Source: Metopolophium dirhodum
Taxonomy: Eukaryota; Arthropoda; Insecta; Hemiptera; Aphididae
Assembly: GCF_019925205.1 (NCBI RefSeq)
Contig: NC_083560.1
Coordinates: 22,463,145-22,527,144 of the forward strand
DNA length: 64,000 nucleotides
Direction: 5' to 3'
The notes under the pieces are model-generated. The model was not told where the DNA came from. It ran no database searches and was given only the letters and a program-made list of their open reading frames with translations. The position numbers and the translations under genes are program-made. Shown piece after piece: positions 41,203 to 53,139 of the stretch (the stretch's first letter is position 1; the number at the start of each line of letters is the position of its first letter).

Positions 41203-41594
41203 ATATTGATTGGTGGCAGAGTGCTGGAAAAAACCATTTACGTTACCAGAAAGTTATTCATTTCCATACAACATACAACAAAGTCAGTGGAAAACCCGAA
41301 CTCATAACTCTTTTTTTCGATCCACACGAGCAAACTTTGCAAGAGATCAACAGTGTATATGAAAGTTATAATTTCCCGGAAAACCCATTATTAAATGTTG
41401 AACCGCCGCGACGACAACGACAACCGGTAGAACACGTACAGTGCCTCTCGCCACCCAGAAAGGTCCGAAGAAGAATCATCGATGAAGAACCAGAAGATGA
41501 GATTGAACATGGTTGCTGCCCATGCCAACAACCTGAAAAATATAAAATGTTAAGATTTTTCTGTACTTTATTTTATTATATTTATAAAACTTAA
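41203..41594 (+). CDS. Unrecognised gene fragment, exon 2 candidate
   Basis: After an acceptor (T-run then CTAG ending 41202) the frame is open to 41594. It shows IDWWQSAGKNHLRYQKVIH, LITLFFDPHEQT, a proline/arginine-rich stretch (PPRRQRQPVE), PPRKVRRRI (nuclear-localisation-like) and an acidic run DEEPEDEIEHG followed by CCPC. From about 41531 the sequence is MITE-derived, so the native C-terminus is lost. The phase does not match exon 1 spliced at 41112, so either another junction is used, the fragments are separate overlapping ORFs, or it is a pseudogene. Confidence 0.45.
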
Positions 41595-41783
41595 AATCCA
41601 TATTATAATGTTTATCGTAAAACGTAGATATAAATTCTTATCTAGTGTTGAACTATTAAATGTAAATAATATACTATTATCATATAGGGGTAAAGGTAAC
41701 ATAAGGTTTTTTTATATGTTCTCTGGGCCGCTAGATTTTTGCAAATTCGAAATTGGCCCTCTAGTAGCATTGGCCTATCCCTG

Positions 41784-42200
41784 CACTATTGGAATACAAA
41801 AACAATTTTGCAATATATAATGAATAGGTAGGTAATGTTGTTCAGAATATTTGGGGGAATGTTAAAACGTCACATCAGTGAATATTATATGAGAACATCG
41901 ACTTAATATAAAAATGTATTATGGTATTAATGAGAACACAGAAATGTAATTAGAATAATGATGAGAAATTACTTTTTGTGTACTACAGAAATTGAAACTT
42001 TATTAAAAAAAACTTAAATTATGAGGTAGGTACCAATAATTTAATTATATGATACATAATAATTGTCAATAATGAAAAAAAAAGCCGGAAAGATGTCATT
42101 CTGCTGTACAGTAGGTTACGATTAGGTCATTGTATAATGGATTGTATTAAACTTGTATAATATCATTGTATAAGTAAAACGATCTGAGTGCAGACGGTTT
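41784..42200 (+). repeat. Continuation of the family B unit beyond the MITE
   Basis: Colinear with 8781-9180, including the CTGCTGTACAGTAGGTTAC and GATCTGAG.GCAGACGG segments. Confidence 0.8.
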
Positions 42201-42204
42201 GTTA

Positions 42205-42660
42205 GTCTGCATTTTAGATTCTGAGCGGAGCGATGAATTTAGTGGTTTTACAATGGTGTTTATTTATTTTTTGTTTTTTTATCCTGTATATAAAATTTCT
42301 ACCATTAGGAGTATTTTGATTTCAATATATAGTACCTTATATTTTAGCAAATTGGATCAAGATGGTAAGTACTTTAGAGAGGTTATTTTTCGATTTTCTC
42401 AATAGTTAAATTTTAATGTCACGGGAAAAGACAAATTACGAAAAACCACTTAAAATGGGGTTTTAATTTCAAACATTTTGTATATCAGTTATCACCGTTA
42501 CAACGAATTCCAAATAATAATTCAACTTAGGTAAAGGCATAGTAAATAATAAAAATATAAAAATCCCGACTGATAAACCGTTTCCGCTCAGAATCGTTTT
42601 TCTTATACAATGATATCATATGATTGAATTCAAATTTAATACAGTCCATAATACACTGAC
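42205..42660. repeat. Family A end fragments
   Basis: A left-end piece (TTTTAGATTCTGAGCGGAGCGATGAA at 42212) and a right-end piece (CGCTCAGAATCG...CACTGACCCACTT, 42585-42665). The intervening sequence is unassigned. Confidence 0.6.
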
Positions 42661-42666
42661 CCACTT

Positions 42667-42894
42667 CCTTATTATAACTTTGAAGAACTAACTCAAGTAA
42701 TATATTATAATGTAAATGCCGTAAATGAATGTTTTGACGAAAATGTACCAGACGTATGCACAAGCCGACAGCAGCAAACACCGGTTGAAAGCGCGAGGCC
42801 GGTTCGGATAGGTAAAGCAAAATCCGTTGGAGATGCACCTTTAGGCACTAAAATGCGTTATCGTTTGCGACAGTATCACTCTGCGCGGATTTAG
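42667..42894 (+). pseudogene. ORF tail of an unidentified mobile element, copy 1
   Basis: 76 open codons: PYYNFEELTQVIYYNVN, NECFDENVPD, QQQTPVESARPVRIGKAKS, VGDAPLGTKMRYRLRQY and a stop. Pieces of the same tail recur at 9180-9619 (inverted), 43380-43549, 48814-49240 and 49730-49815. This suggests a dispersed element whose C-terminus carries PVESARPVRI followed by alternative 3' sequences. Family unknown. Confidence 0.4.
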
Positions 42895-43019
42895 TGTGTG
42901 GCGAGTGCCCGGTCCACACACGGAAACATATACGCACACCCCTACTAGTTAATTGTTATTTATATTATTTAGTTTTGTATTATATTTTGTTATCGGAATT
43001 ATTATTATAACATGTAGAT

Positions 43020-43330
43020 TATTCGCGATCGGCCGCCGACGCGGACATTCAGCATAGGCCGCCGGGGTGCCGTAGTCCGTCAATAATAATTATTGCCGTT
43101 AACGCGCAATCACCGCAGATCGCTGTTTTGTATTATAGTATGCATTGCAGACGCGAATTGCCATGCTATTATCCAAATATATTGTTTTTATATATTGTGA
43201 CCTGGCTCGAATAGCCGGAGAGCATTATTGTGTTTTTAATTGTTTTTATAATAATTGTTATTATCGCAGGCGCGAATCGCCGTCATTATATTTTTTATTA
43301 TCATTGTAATTGCGGCGCACGGAAATCGTC
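43020..43330. other. GC-richer block with repeated GCAGACGCGAAT/GCAGGCGCGAAT motifs
   Basis: CGGCCGCCGACGCGGACATT-type sequence, GC-rich against an AT-rich background. GCGAATTGCC and GCGAATCGCC recur about 120 bp apart. No ORF. Confidence 0.4.
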
Positions 43331-43549
43331 GTGCGTTACTGTGATCACTATAATCCAGCTCTAATAACCATAAAACAACCTTATTATAACTTTGAAGAAC
43401 AAACTCAAGTAATATGTTATAATGTAAATGACGTAAATGAATGTGCTGACGAAAATGCACAAGCTAACAGCAACAAACACCGGTTGAAAGCGCGAGGCTG
43501 GTTCGGATACGATAAAGACCAAATTTTTACAGAGAAGAACATTACTTAA
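43310..43549 (+). pseudogene. ORF tail of an unidentified mobile element, copy 2
   Basis: 79-codon frame with PYYNFEEQTQVICYNVNDVNE matching copy 1. It then shifts register relative to copy 1 (HRLKARGWFG in place of TPVESARPVR), so one of the two has a single-base indel. Confidence 0.4.
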
Positions 43550-43603
43550 AATAAATTAGAGAAATTATTATTTAACACCGTTTTTTGGCGATCCAAAGTG
43601 CAT

Positions 43604-43622
43604 TCCCCCCCCCCCCCCCCCC
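43604..43622. repeat. Poly-C tract
   Basis: About 19 consecutive C residues, next to the ACACCAAGTACCGTTTTCTGG motif that also occurs near 49870. Confidence 0.85.
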
Positions 43623-43699
43623 GTAATCCTACACCAAGTACCGTTTTCTGGACAACTCGATCTCACCACTACTGTATGCTAATGTTACTCACCGAAATG

Positions 43700-44035
43700 C
43701 ATCCCTAGATCAATATTTGAACTTTAAATAATTAAAAAAAAAATTGTGACTGGATTTTTCATTTGCCTTTGAAACAATATATTCATTAAACAATAGCCTT
43801 ATATTTATGGTTTCAAGCTTTTTTTACCCAATAAATACAATTTTATTGATATTTGTAGAATAAAAAATTAAAAAAAAATGGAAACTGAAAGTGTCCGTCA
43901 GTATTTTACCGTCCTAAAAGGTGATGACAGACACAAAAAAAAATAATAGCTCAAACAGAGTCAAAATACCTTGAAAATATTTAGGATTATTCGTTTTTGA
44001 ATTACAACATATCAAAAATTGATTTTCTCTTATAA
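43700..44035 (-). repeat. Family A repeat fragment, reverse orientation, rearranged
   Basis: Contains ATATTTGAACTTTAAA, the ACCCAATAAATA...TTTATTGATATTTGTAG and GGTGATGACAGACACAAAA segments. Confidence 0.6.
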
Positions 44036-44880
44036 TCACCTTGTAGTACATTATCTAATGCTAATATTGGTAACATAGTTGCGTATTTGCATAAAATATA
44101 TTCAAAATGTATTTGCAGAATATGTATCCTACAGTAAAAAAATTTATTTTACGAATAATAAACATTTTCAAAAAAAAACATGATAGTACGTATTTAACTC
44201 TATTTAAACATTTTTACTTAATTTTTCTTGTGCGAAATATAGGAGTTGGGTTTGTTACGACACCATAACCTACCCACAACCTAAGGGGAACACTCACCGT
44301 GTGTCGCTCTAAGGCCAAGTCGTTAGAACTTGTATGAACTTTTGAATACACGCATAAGTTAACTGAAAACTCATGATTTATTCAAAAGGGGAAAAAGGTA
44401 GCATTAGCTGATGAAATAAAATAATAAGAGTTAGATTAGGGTGATCATTTGGCTTATATTATACAAAAGGTAAATAATTTTAGCATTAATTAATAATTTA
44501 AACAATTTCGTAGCGGTAATATAAGGCAATTTTTTATTGGAAAACAAAATATAATAATTTAGTTTCATACAATAAATTATAAAGTTTTTTTGTGGTTGTA
44601 AATAATATGATAATTTAACGTGCACAAAGGTGAATAATAAGATGTGTCGTGGTGAGTTTGTGACACATGGCAATGCATAGAATAAAATAAGTTATTTAAC
44701 AATTTTAAGTATCATAGAGTGAATAAGATAATAAGGAACCTGTCGCAAGACATAATTATATTAATATAATATACATCCTGTACAATGATGATGATAATAA
44801 TAAATAAAATAATAGGCTATCGGCATGACGCAACGAGACGTTTACATAAACGTTGATTATAACAATAATAATACTATTAT
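44036..44880. other. No gene recognised
   Basis: AT-rich. The 80-codon minus-strand frame at 44431-44673 has no recognisable features. Confidence 0.45.
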
Positions 44881-44883
44881 TAT

Positions 44884-45030
44884 ACAGCTGGAACACGTAG
44901 CCGAATATACGCACTTGTCATCACGATAATTTGTAAATACAACTCGACATCGTTGTGACGATTAAAGTAATAGTAATATTATAGCTGGAACACGTAGCCG
45001 AATATACGCACTTGTCACTCGATGAATACG
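44884..45030 (+). repeat. Two-copy tandem repeat, period about 97 bp
   Basis: AGCTGGAACACGTAGCCGAATATACGCACTTGTCA-type sequence occurs at about 44886 and 44982, followed in both by a divergent segment with CTCG..GTTGTGA.G. Confidence 0.75.
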
Positions 45031-45106
45031 CCTCGTTGTGATGTCAATACACAAACAATATTAATAATGTAGTTATTTAAGAAAATAATAATAATTATGA
45101 TGGCTA

Positions 45107-46855
45107 GTTCAAAACCTTGGCTGCGGGTGGACATTTTCTTCGGGCAAGTCACGGTGTCTTACTAAATCAATCGTGGTAATAAGTCCGACCGGGACTCTGG
45201 GATGCCATTTTCCCGTGCTTGCTACCGGAATCCGGGTCTCGGGTGACACTTTGAGCTATGCACTAGAACCAAAACTCGCCTTTTGTTAATTTGCACCGTC
45301 ATGTATAAGGTTAATGAAAATGGTGCGAGTGTCAGAAAATATGTTAGTCTAGTGACACGGACATAACATTGCAAATCCTCAATACTGCACCAGCGATTAA
45401 CCACAGCCATAGAGACAATTATTTTATAGATAAAAAATCCGAAAGCTTACACAATATCATTGCATGTTTGCCGTTAACATCAAGTTTAAGAATTTTTGCG
45501 GATATGGATAAACGTTAAAGTATGTAGTATGTTTTAATAGGTTCTGTACCCCCCGCAAACCCGGTGAATCCGGCTACCCCACCCAGCCAATGGTTTGAGC
45601 TATGTTATCGCGAACGTGCTCGACCTTTCCTGGCCCCTACCGACGTGAAAAACAAAAGAAAAATTAAGGAAAAACTGGAATTTTTACGAAAAATCTGTTT
45701 TCTAGAAAATCGATTTTGGTTTTTGGTGCAACTCTAAAACAAATGACCGTAGGTACATTAAATTTTGGCTGAATGTTTAAATTAGCATTTTCTATACACC
45801 ATAATATTTTGACTTATTTTGACCTGTTTACGGAAATTTTCAGTTTCCATTTTTTTTAGTTTTTTTTTAAATATCAATTAAATTTATTTGTTAGTTAAAA
45901 AAAGCTTAAAAATTTAATAGAAGGCTCCTAGAATATTGTTTCAAAGGCAGATAAAATAAATTAAAAATCATATTCAAAATATTTTTTTATAAGCATCTAA
46001 AGTTCAAATATTGACAAAATACGTAAAAATGACGAAAATTTGCAAATTATTTTGAGTTAGAAATTCATAAAAAATTTTCTTTTTAAATCTAAGATTTGAA
46101 AATGTTATACAAGATTATAAATAAGTTTGTCTACCTTTTTAAAAAATAATGTCTACAAGAAGGACAAATTAAATTTTCATGAGCTTCTGAAATTCATATT
46201 TTTATAACATTTGATATTCACTCGATTTCTCATTTAACGATTTTCTTATTTTGTTGTAAATAAATAACGAATGACTGTAGATACTTGAAAAATGAATGTT
46301 TATATTAGCATTTTCTATACACGATAAAATTTATAAAATAATTTGACTCTTTTTGAGCTGTTTACGGACATAGTCAGTTTTAAATTTTTTTTAGTTTTTT
46401 TTTTCTATAATTATCAACACAATTTTATTTGTTGGGTAAAAAAGTGTGAAAATGTAATGCAAGGCTCCTGATATAATGGTACAATAGCAGTTGAAAAATA
46501 TTAAAAATACATAGGCACAATTAAAGTTCAAATTTTGACAAAATATATTAAATTTAAAATTTAATAATTATTTTGTAGTTGAAAATTTATAAAATGTTCA
46601 ACTTTTATAGCTGATGATTGGAAATTTAAAACAAGGTACCACGTAAATAGGTTATATATAAATTACTTTATTCACAATAATATCATCAAATTTACTTGGT
46701 AATATCATAGGCTGACTGACCGTTTTCGCTCCGAATCATTTTTCTTATACAATGATATTATGTCAATGAATTCAAATTTAACACCATCCATTACAGTAAC
46801 CCACTTGTCACCTACTGTACAGCAGAACGACATCCACTTACCTACCTTTTTGAAT
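45107..46855 (-). repeat. Long inverted duplication, arm 2 (partner 24478-26275)
   Basis: Reverse complement of arm 1 from the CTTGGCTGC...GGACATTTTCTTCGG segment through the family A right end (CAGCAGAACGACATCCACTTACC). Contains the minus-strand ORF 45222-45410. Confidence 0.85.
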
Positions 46856-47974
46856 TTGATTTGTCAGGTCTTTCTGTTACATCCTGTAATACCTACCTAG
46901 CTATATGGTGGATATCGTAAATGCTATATTATGTATTTACCAATTTTATCAAACACAGATCGGTTGAGCTATAACATTTTATTTGTTTGGATTTATATTC
47001 GATTATTCGTTGAAAGGTTATAAATCTATAAAAATATTATTAATATATTATATATTTTTTTCATTCATTTAAAATAAAAAATTACCATATAAATTGAAAA
47101 TATTTAATAAATATAAATGATGGGAAAGTTGTTATTCGTCCAGTAATATATCGACTATAACTACTTGTAATCGGGTTAGGTCTGGCCTTAGGTTTAGTTA
47201 GTTTTTGCATAATATTACTAACTAGAACTAGTGGACACCAATGGTCATTTATCCTATTAGATAAAGAGGAGTTGATAATTACTGTTATTGAGGGTATAAT
47301 CTCTGATACTGCTGAACCGATTTCGAAAATTCTTTCACCAATAGAAAGCCTCAATCTCTTGTGAAATCTTATTTGTACAGATTTACAATTCATTAGTAAA
47401 ATCGAACGTTACAATACACGAAGTTAACGCCATGCTGGCGATATCAGTAGGTTTATCAAACGGGTATGGGATTCTACAAAAATGTTTTGATAAAGGTGCT
47501 GCACCACCGAACTTTATAGGTGGTAATTTAAATTCCACAAATAATTTAACAATTATTTAACGATAACCCAAAATCAGTATAAAGGTATAACAGCGAACGA
47601 TAATACTGTGCATATTACTTGTAACCATTACAACCACTTGGCCATCAAACATCCAAGCAGAAAGCAGAAAGCATAAATCATTGGATTCACCTGGCAAATA
47701 TAAATTCCTACACGAGAAATTTCTAACATAATTCCTAACTAAAAATTGGTTACATAAAAGAAACGAAAATATTCTCACATTAATCAATAAATATTAATAA
47801 AATCTTTAATAATTTGTTTGTTTAAATAATTTAACGTATTATTATATTTACTTGTATGTATCTGTATCTTTAATATTAATTTTCTATCAAATGTATACCC
47901 TATATGTATTATGTAAATTGGACTCCCGTCCGTTAAATAATTAAATAAATAAAAAATATATTAAGATTCTTTAT
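46856..47974. other. No gene recognised
   Basis: Two minus-strand frames (47082-47393, 103 codons; 47557-47787, 76 codons) and a third open stretch between them (about 47400-47545) have unusually even composition and may be decayed coding DNA. No domain is recognised and the frames do not join. Confidence 0.35.
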
Positions 47975-49605
47975 CATATCAATGTTATTATATCAAGTTC
48001 AATTATATTATGACTTGTTGTGTTATTAATTTATTGACTTGTTCATATTGTTGTAGGTACGAGCCACAAGGTACTATATTTTTAATTCTATTTTTGCTCT
48101 TTTTAACCTTTATAATATCATAAGTCATAACTGCAAGTGCAGACGATAATGACGTTTTATGCCCCGTAATTTTACTCTGTATGTAATAATTATGTAATGT
48201 ACGTTACGCGTTTGCAGTGTTAGGTTTTTTTTAGAGTTTCGCTGACATCTGAGCTCCACCAATGGCGACGACTCGATTCTCGGCACTCGGCTCATCCAGC
48301 CTTATTTACTACTTTACGAGCCACTCGGTTCCTGACACTGCAGGCGAAAGCTTATACGCCGCCGGGTTAGTCGATCTCTTGAGGACCATCATATAGCGTC
48401 GTCGAATCAATTTCAGAAGGGTTCCAGCGCCCTGCATCTGTTACTGACCGTTCGACGTCCTCATTGCCAAACAAAATCGAAAACTACATAATTACGACTA
48501 CGGACACGTTGAGACGTCACCAAAACTGTTACGGAATGTAGATTTGTAATGAAAAATTAATATATAAAAAAAAAATCAAAAAGATACGTGGCCGTATATC
48601 TATCGTGTAATAAACTAAAAAATAAACGCAATATTAATTATTATATTTTAAATGTTTTATTAAAACACTGACTAATATCCATGGTTATGACCGTAAAGCG
48701 TAGCTATGTTTTTCTTCGTTGGCAATTTACCACGGATTTATTGAAATACTAGATTTATATAGTGGGTTCTCAATATTAAATTATGATCATCCGTTATTAT
48801 AATTTTATATTACGTGTCCAAAAATGGCAAGGCGAAATCCGTTGGAGACGCACCTTTAGGCACTAAAATGCGTTATCGTTGCGCATCGTTTACGACAGTA
48901 TCACTCTGCGCGGATTTAGTGTGTGGCGTGTGCCCGGCCCACACACGGAAACATATACGCTATAAAAATAGTAGAATTGACTGTACATTAAAATTGCTAT
49001 AGGGATAACTATAAGATTAATCAGATTTACTAAAATATTATAGTCAAGTTATTATAGTTATTAGAACTGAAATATGCTATTTTAACTATATTTTATAGTT
49101 AATTCAAATATTAAAAACTACTTTAACTATAAAATATAGTAAACCCAACCATAACTAATAACTATATTTATAAAAAACAACAGCAATCACCGGTTGAAAG
49201 CGCGAGGCCGGTTCGGATACGCCAAAGACCAAATTTTTATAGAGAAGAAAATTACTTAAAAGAAATTAGAGAAATAATATTTTTATAAACTGAATTAAAA
49301 TGTAGCACAGGCCAGTGAAAAATGAAACGCTGGCAACCAGTTGACCATCCCTGCTATAGTGTATTGTTTTTTTATTTCAAAATCAACCCGTAGGTATATA
49401 AATTTAGGTAGGTACTCCAGGTGCACAAATAGCAATATTGCGATAACTTGTTTACCTATCTGACACATATCGGGCGCAAAATAATATTATAAATCAGATT
49501 ACACGCCATTTAATATTATTATTGTCGTTTAATCCGGCCAACAAATATTTTGTACTTCACTATCACACAGACTTATCTTTAATAAATACTAATAATCACT
49601 TACTA
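47975..49605 (-). repeat. Long inverted duplication, arm 2 (partner about 8220-10985)
   Basis: 47975-49260 is the reverse complement of 9180-10985 with one rather than two copies of the 330-bp internal unit. 49290-49605 is the reverse complement of about 8220-8530 (MITE left half plus family B). The 650 bp between these in arm 1 is missing. Confidence 0.85.
48814..49002 (+). other. Conserved short ORF (SVGDAPLGTKMRYR), unknown
   Basis: Partner of 9431-9619; one residue differs. The upstream unit also carries the GC-rich ORF start at 48262, here broken by a stop. Confidence 0.35.
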
Positions 49606-49980
49606 CTGAAATATGCTATTTTAACTATATTTTTTAGTTAATTCAAATATTAAAAACTACTTAAACTATAAAATATAGTAAACCCAACCATAACTAATAA
49701 CTATATTTATAAAAAACAGCAGCAATCACCGGTTGAAAGCGCGAGGTCGGTTCGGATACGCCAAAGACCAAATTTTTATAGAGAAGAAAATTACTTAAAA
49801 GAAATTAGAGAAATTATTATTAATTAACACCTTTTTTGGCGATCCAATGTGCATTTCCTCCCCGTAATCCTACACCAAGTACCGTTTTCTGGAAAACTTG
49901 ATCTCACCACTACTGTATGCACAGACATCGTCGTGCGTTAATGTGATCACTATAATCCAGCTCTAATAACCAAGTTATAG
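49606..49980. repeat. TAACTATA MITE-like segment plus ORF tail, further copy
   Basis: Repeats 49060-49290 in direct orientation (AGCAATCACCGGTTGAAAGCG...AGAGAAGAAAATTACTT), then continues to the TACACCAAGTACCGTTTTCTGG motif shared with 43630. Confidence 0.7.
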
Positions 49981-50300
49981 CATACCTTGTATTTCGTCGC
50001 CACTATACGTCATAATATTGTCATACCTATTTCTCGATCGCAAGGAGTCGTAGTGTATTTTATTATTGTTATTATTGTGAACCGTATTATAGGGTTAAGG
50101 AATTGCTGCTGGCCAGTCTGCACTCCACAATTTGTACTGCGAGTTTTTTTATTTATTATGATTTATAGATTTATTTATATTTTATTAATTGTGTCAGACG
50201 ACCAACCATCATTACCTTTACCTTGTTAGGCCAAAAGGGACATATATTTTGTGCTTGTGTTTTTTAAAGAATTATTATATTATAACAACTTAACACCAAA
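49975..50300 (+). repeat. Direct repeat, copy 2 (partner 10990-11335)
   Basis: Runs directly into the transposase-like remnant at 50300. Confidence 0.85.
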
Positions 50301-50885
50301 ATTAGTGATTGTTATGACTTCCGTTGTATAGAATATAATTGTATATGTTAGAATCATAATTATAATCGGCCTCATAAGACACAAGATCATGTCATTATCG
50401 TAGACCACAATATTAATTAATTTCCTGCTGAATCTTTCAATTTTTCTAGGAATAATAACTCAAATAGAAAGTATCTATATAGTATACATCAATTATTTTT
50501 ATTATACAGTGAAAAATGTGATGAAAAAAACAAACCTGAATGTTACAAGGTAAAGAAGGAAACATTTAAAAATACATTTTGAACACAATTTAATCTTGGT
50601 TTCAGAAATCCACAAAGTGATACTTGTAGTAAATGTGAAAATGCTGAACATATTAATTTACATAAAATTGCATTTGAAATACAAAATATATACTTAGGGC
50701 ATAAGTTTTAGAAAATCCTAGCACATGTTTCAATGCAATGACCTTGCAATAAACAATGCCATTGCCTAAAATGTTAACTTCAAAAACATTTTATCTTCGA
50801 CAAATTTGGTTTTACAATTGTAGAATACCTACATAAAATAATAACAATAAACAACAATTATTAAAGCAGAAAATGGACACAGACC
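50300..50885 (+). pseudogene. Degenerate transposase-like remnant, copy 2 (empty site for element 1)
   Basis: Colinear with 15690-16274, including the same in-frame TGA. It continues uninterrupted past the element 1 insertion point (GCAGAAAATGG then ACACAGACC). Confidence 0.55.
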
Positions 50886-53139
50886 ATTTTCGTTTAGTTG
50901 GACTGAAAAAGTCGCGAGTAAAGGTAGAAATGAAGTCTGAAGCGGTTTAATGTATATTTCTCAAATTACTAAGTCAACATTTCAACAGAACATTAACATT
51001 ATCATGTTACAAACTTAAATCAAAAATATTAGGCACAGTAGCATATTATCGATTATTAAATATCAATTATACATAATATATAAAAATGTATTTAATATAC
51101 AGACATACAGTGAAAAGGAAAAAAAGGAAATTTTATTATAAATATAAATAATTAACTACTTCAATAAAAAGGAAAGGCGTGCGCACGGGTAGGGCTGATT
51201 GGGCTTTAGCCCCACCTGAGATTGTTTTATACGTTGTGGGTTGGTACCTTATGAAGATATGACTAAAAGTAGGTATAGCCCTTTTAGTTTTTAAAAGTTT
51301 ATGTTTACCCGAGAGACTATACAGGCCGATTAATTTAAAATTAAACAATCGATATGTAAAAATAGAATTTAGTGCGAGTAGTTTATGCGTCATAAGTATT
51401 TAAAGTTTAGATGAGCGGAGTGAAGTGGTACGGGGTTAGTCTGCAAAATGTACTACTCCGCTAAACTAAACTTTAAATATTTGTAATATCTCATATGTCA
51501 TAAACTAATAGCTCTTAAGTCGATTTCCCATGAATAGTTTATAATAATAAATAAATATTAATGTTATTTGACAATTGTTAATATTATATATTATATTTTG
51601 AACGTTGTTGAATAAATTGTTTCATTAGATTATATTTGGTTGAAATTTAAAATCAATATCGATGCATTTTGTATATTGTGTGAAATAATGAAAACTGATT
51701 ATTTACATTTTCCAGTCACCAACATAAGGCCACTTAGAAGTTTGTAGTGAAAATGTCTATAATTTTTTTCTTGTGTAACCATGACAAGGGGGGGGGTGAT
51801 CAGATTGAATTTAACTAACCTGACTCAGAGGTCTGCTCACGCGACACGCCCATGCTATTGATAATCTATTCTGTGGCAGTGTGGTGCCTATTATACCAGT
51901 ACACACATAAATGATAATTTACTACATACGCGAGCAGTAACTGCAAGGAACGATCGAATTACCTAAAGACAACTCCTTGAATATGACACTTTTGCAGGGG
52001 CCTTAAGTATACCTAAGTATAAATAGGTACTTAGATTATGAATCAGTATACAGTAGGTACGTCATTTTTCGATAATGAATGCATCATTGTACGTATGCAT
52101 GGGGTGGGTTTTTGGTCAACTTACAATTTATTATTTCTTTGTTAAAAGTGTCTTAAATTTTAAAATTATAAGTTTTATTCGAAAATTTGTCCAATCTTGA
52201 CAATCTTGCAATAGATACCTATCTATAATATAATTATTATCTATGTTTATTACACCACAACTTATGATAGAGTATAAAGTAGCTGATAATATAAACTAAC
52301 GATAAAATACGATGATATACCTAATTATAACTCTTTGACGACTCGTCTTTGGATATAGCATTCTTTTAATATCAATACAATTTTCTTTTATTTAAAATTA
52401 ATCTATATTGGGAACCCGAAATGGCAACCCTATATATGTCCCTATATAATATATATCTAAACAAAAAAAATTCAATTTTCGTGACCCAAAACTAAATTCA
52501 TGTGTGTCTCACCCTATAGCAACCTATACAGGGGTTGAAAAGAAGCTTAATACAACCACAGAGTCTCAAGAAATCTATTGATATAACCTTGATTGTAAAC
52601 AGTCCAGTAGTTTCTAAGATTAGCTATTAATGAAAAACTCATTTCCATAAGTTAAAACCTGTACTTTTACTTATTTCCCACCAACCTACTATAAATTCAA
52701 AAATATAGATATATTATATTATATAAAAAAAATTGCAATATTTGTTTACTTCTATTGATTCTTTATTAATAATGGCTTCAGCCGGCAGTATGGTTTGATT
52801 TGTTGAATTATTTTCATCCACGAATATAATCACATTTTAACAGACTAGTAAAATTTACTATTGAATAATGTCATAACAAATCAAAACTAAACAATTTTGG
52901 TTGCCAAGTGAAAACATAATAATATTTCTTATATTATGCATACTAGCTGTCCCACCCGGGCACTTGCCTCGTTGCCAGGGCAAAGATTTGTACTTTGTTT
53001 TTAAATGTAAACCATCGATGGGCGATTAATACGTCGTAACTCAAAATACTCAAATAAGTATAAAACTGACACTTAAAATTTGCCCCGCGAAATTTTTTTG
53101 AATAAATATATGGCCCGTAAGTAATTTGAGTTTGAGATC
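50886..53139. other. No gene recognised
   Basis: AT-rich. Contains a GCCCCACCTGAG-type segment near 51210, a G-run at 51789-51796 and a TE-end-like ACTAGCTGTCCCACCCGGGC near 52948. The 85-codon minus frame at 51136-51393 is not convincing. Confidence 0.45.

Larger units (their letters stand above)
37350..41783 (+). mobile_element. hAT-like MITE copy split by about 4 kb of inserted DNA
   Basis: Left part 37350-37484 starts CAGGGATGGGCAACTGG; right part 41531-41783 ends CCTATCCCTG, with flanks CACTATAG and CACTATTG. About 55 bp (TATAAAATGTTAAGATT...AAACTTAAAATC) are present on both sides of the interruption, so the inserted block is bounded by a duplication of MITE sequence. Contents: 37590-39120 duplication, 39475-40843 hAT-like element, 40857-41530 gene fragment. 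Confidence 0.75.

Noticed and set aside
46856..47974. Possible nuclear copy of mitochondrial DNA or a receptor gene fragment
   Set aside because: Frames do not join and no recognisable mitochondrial or receptor motif could be read.
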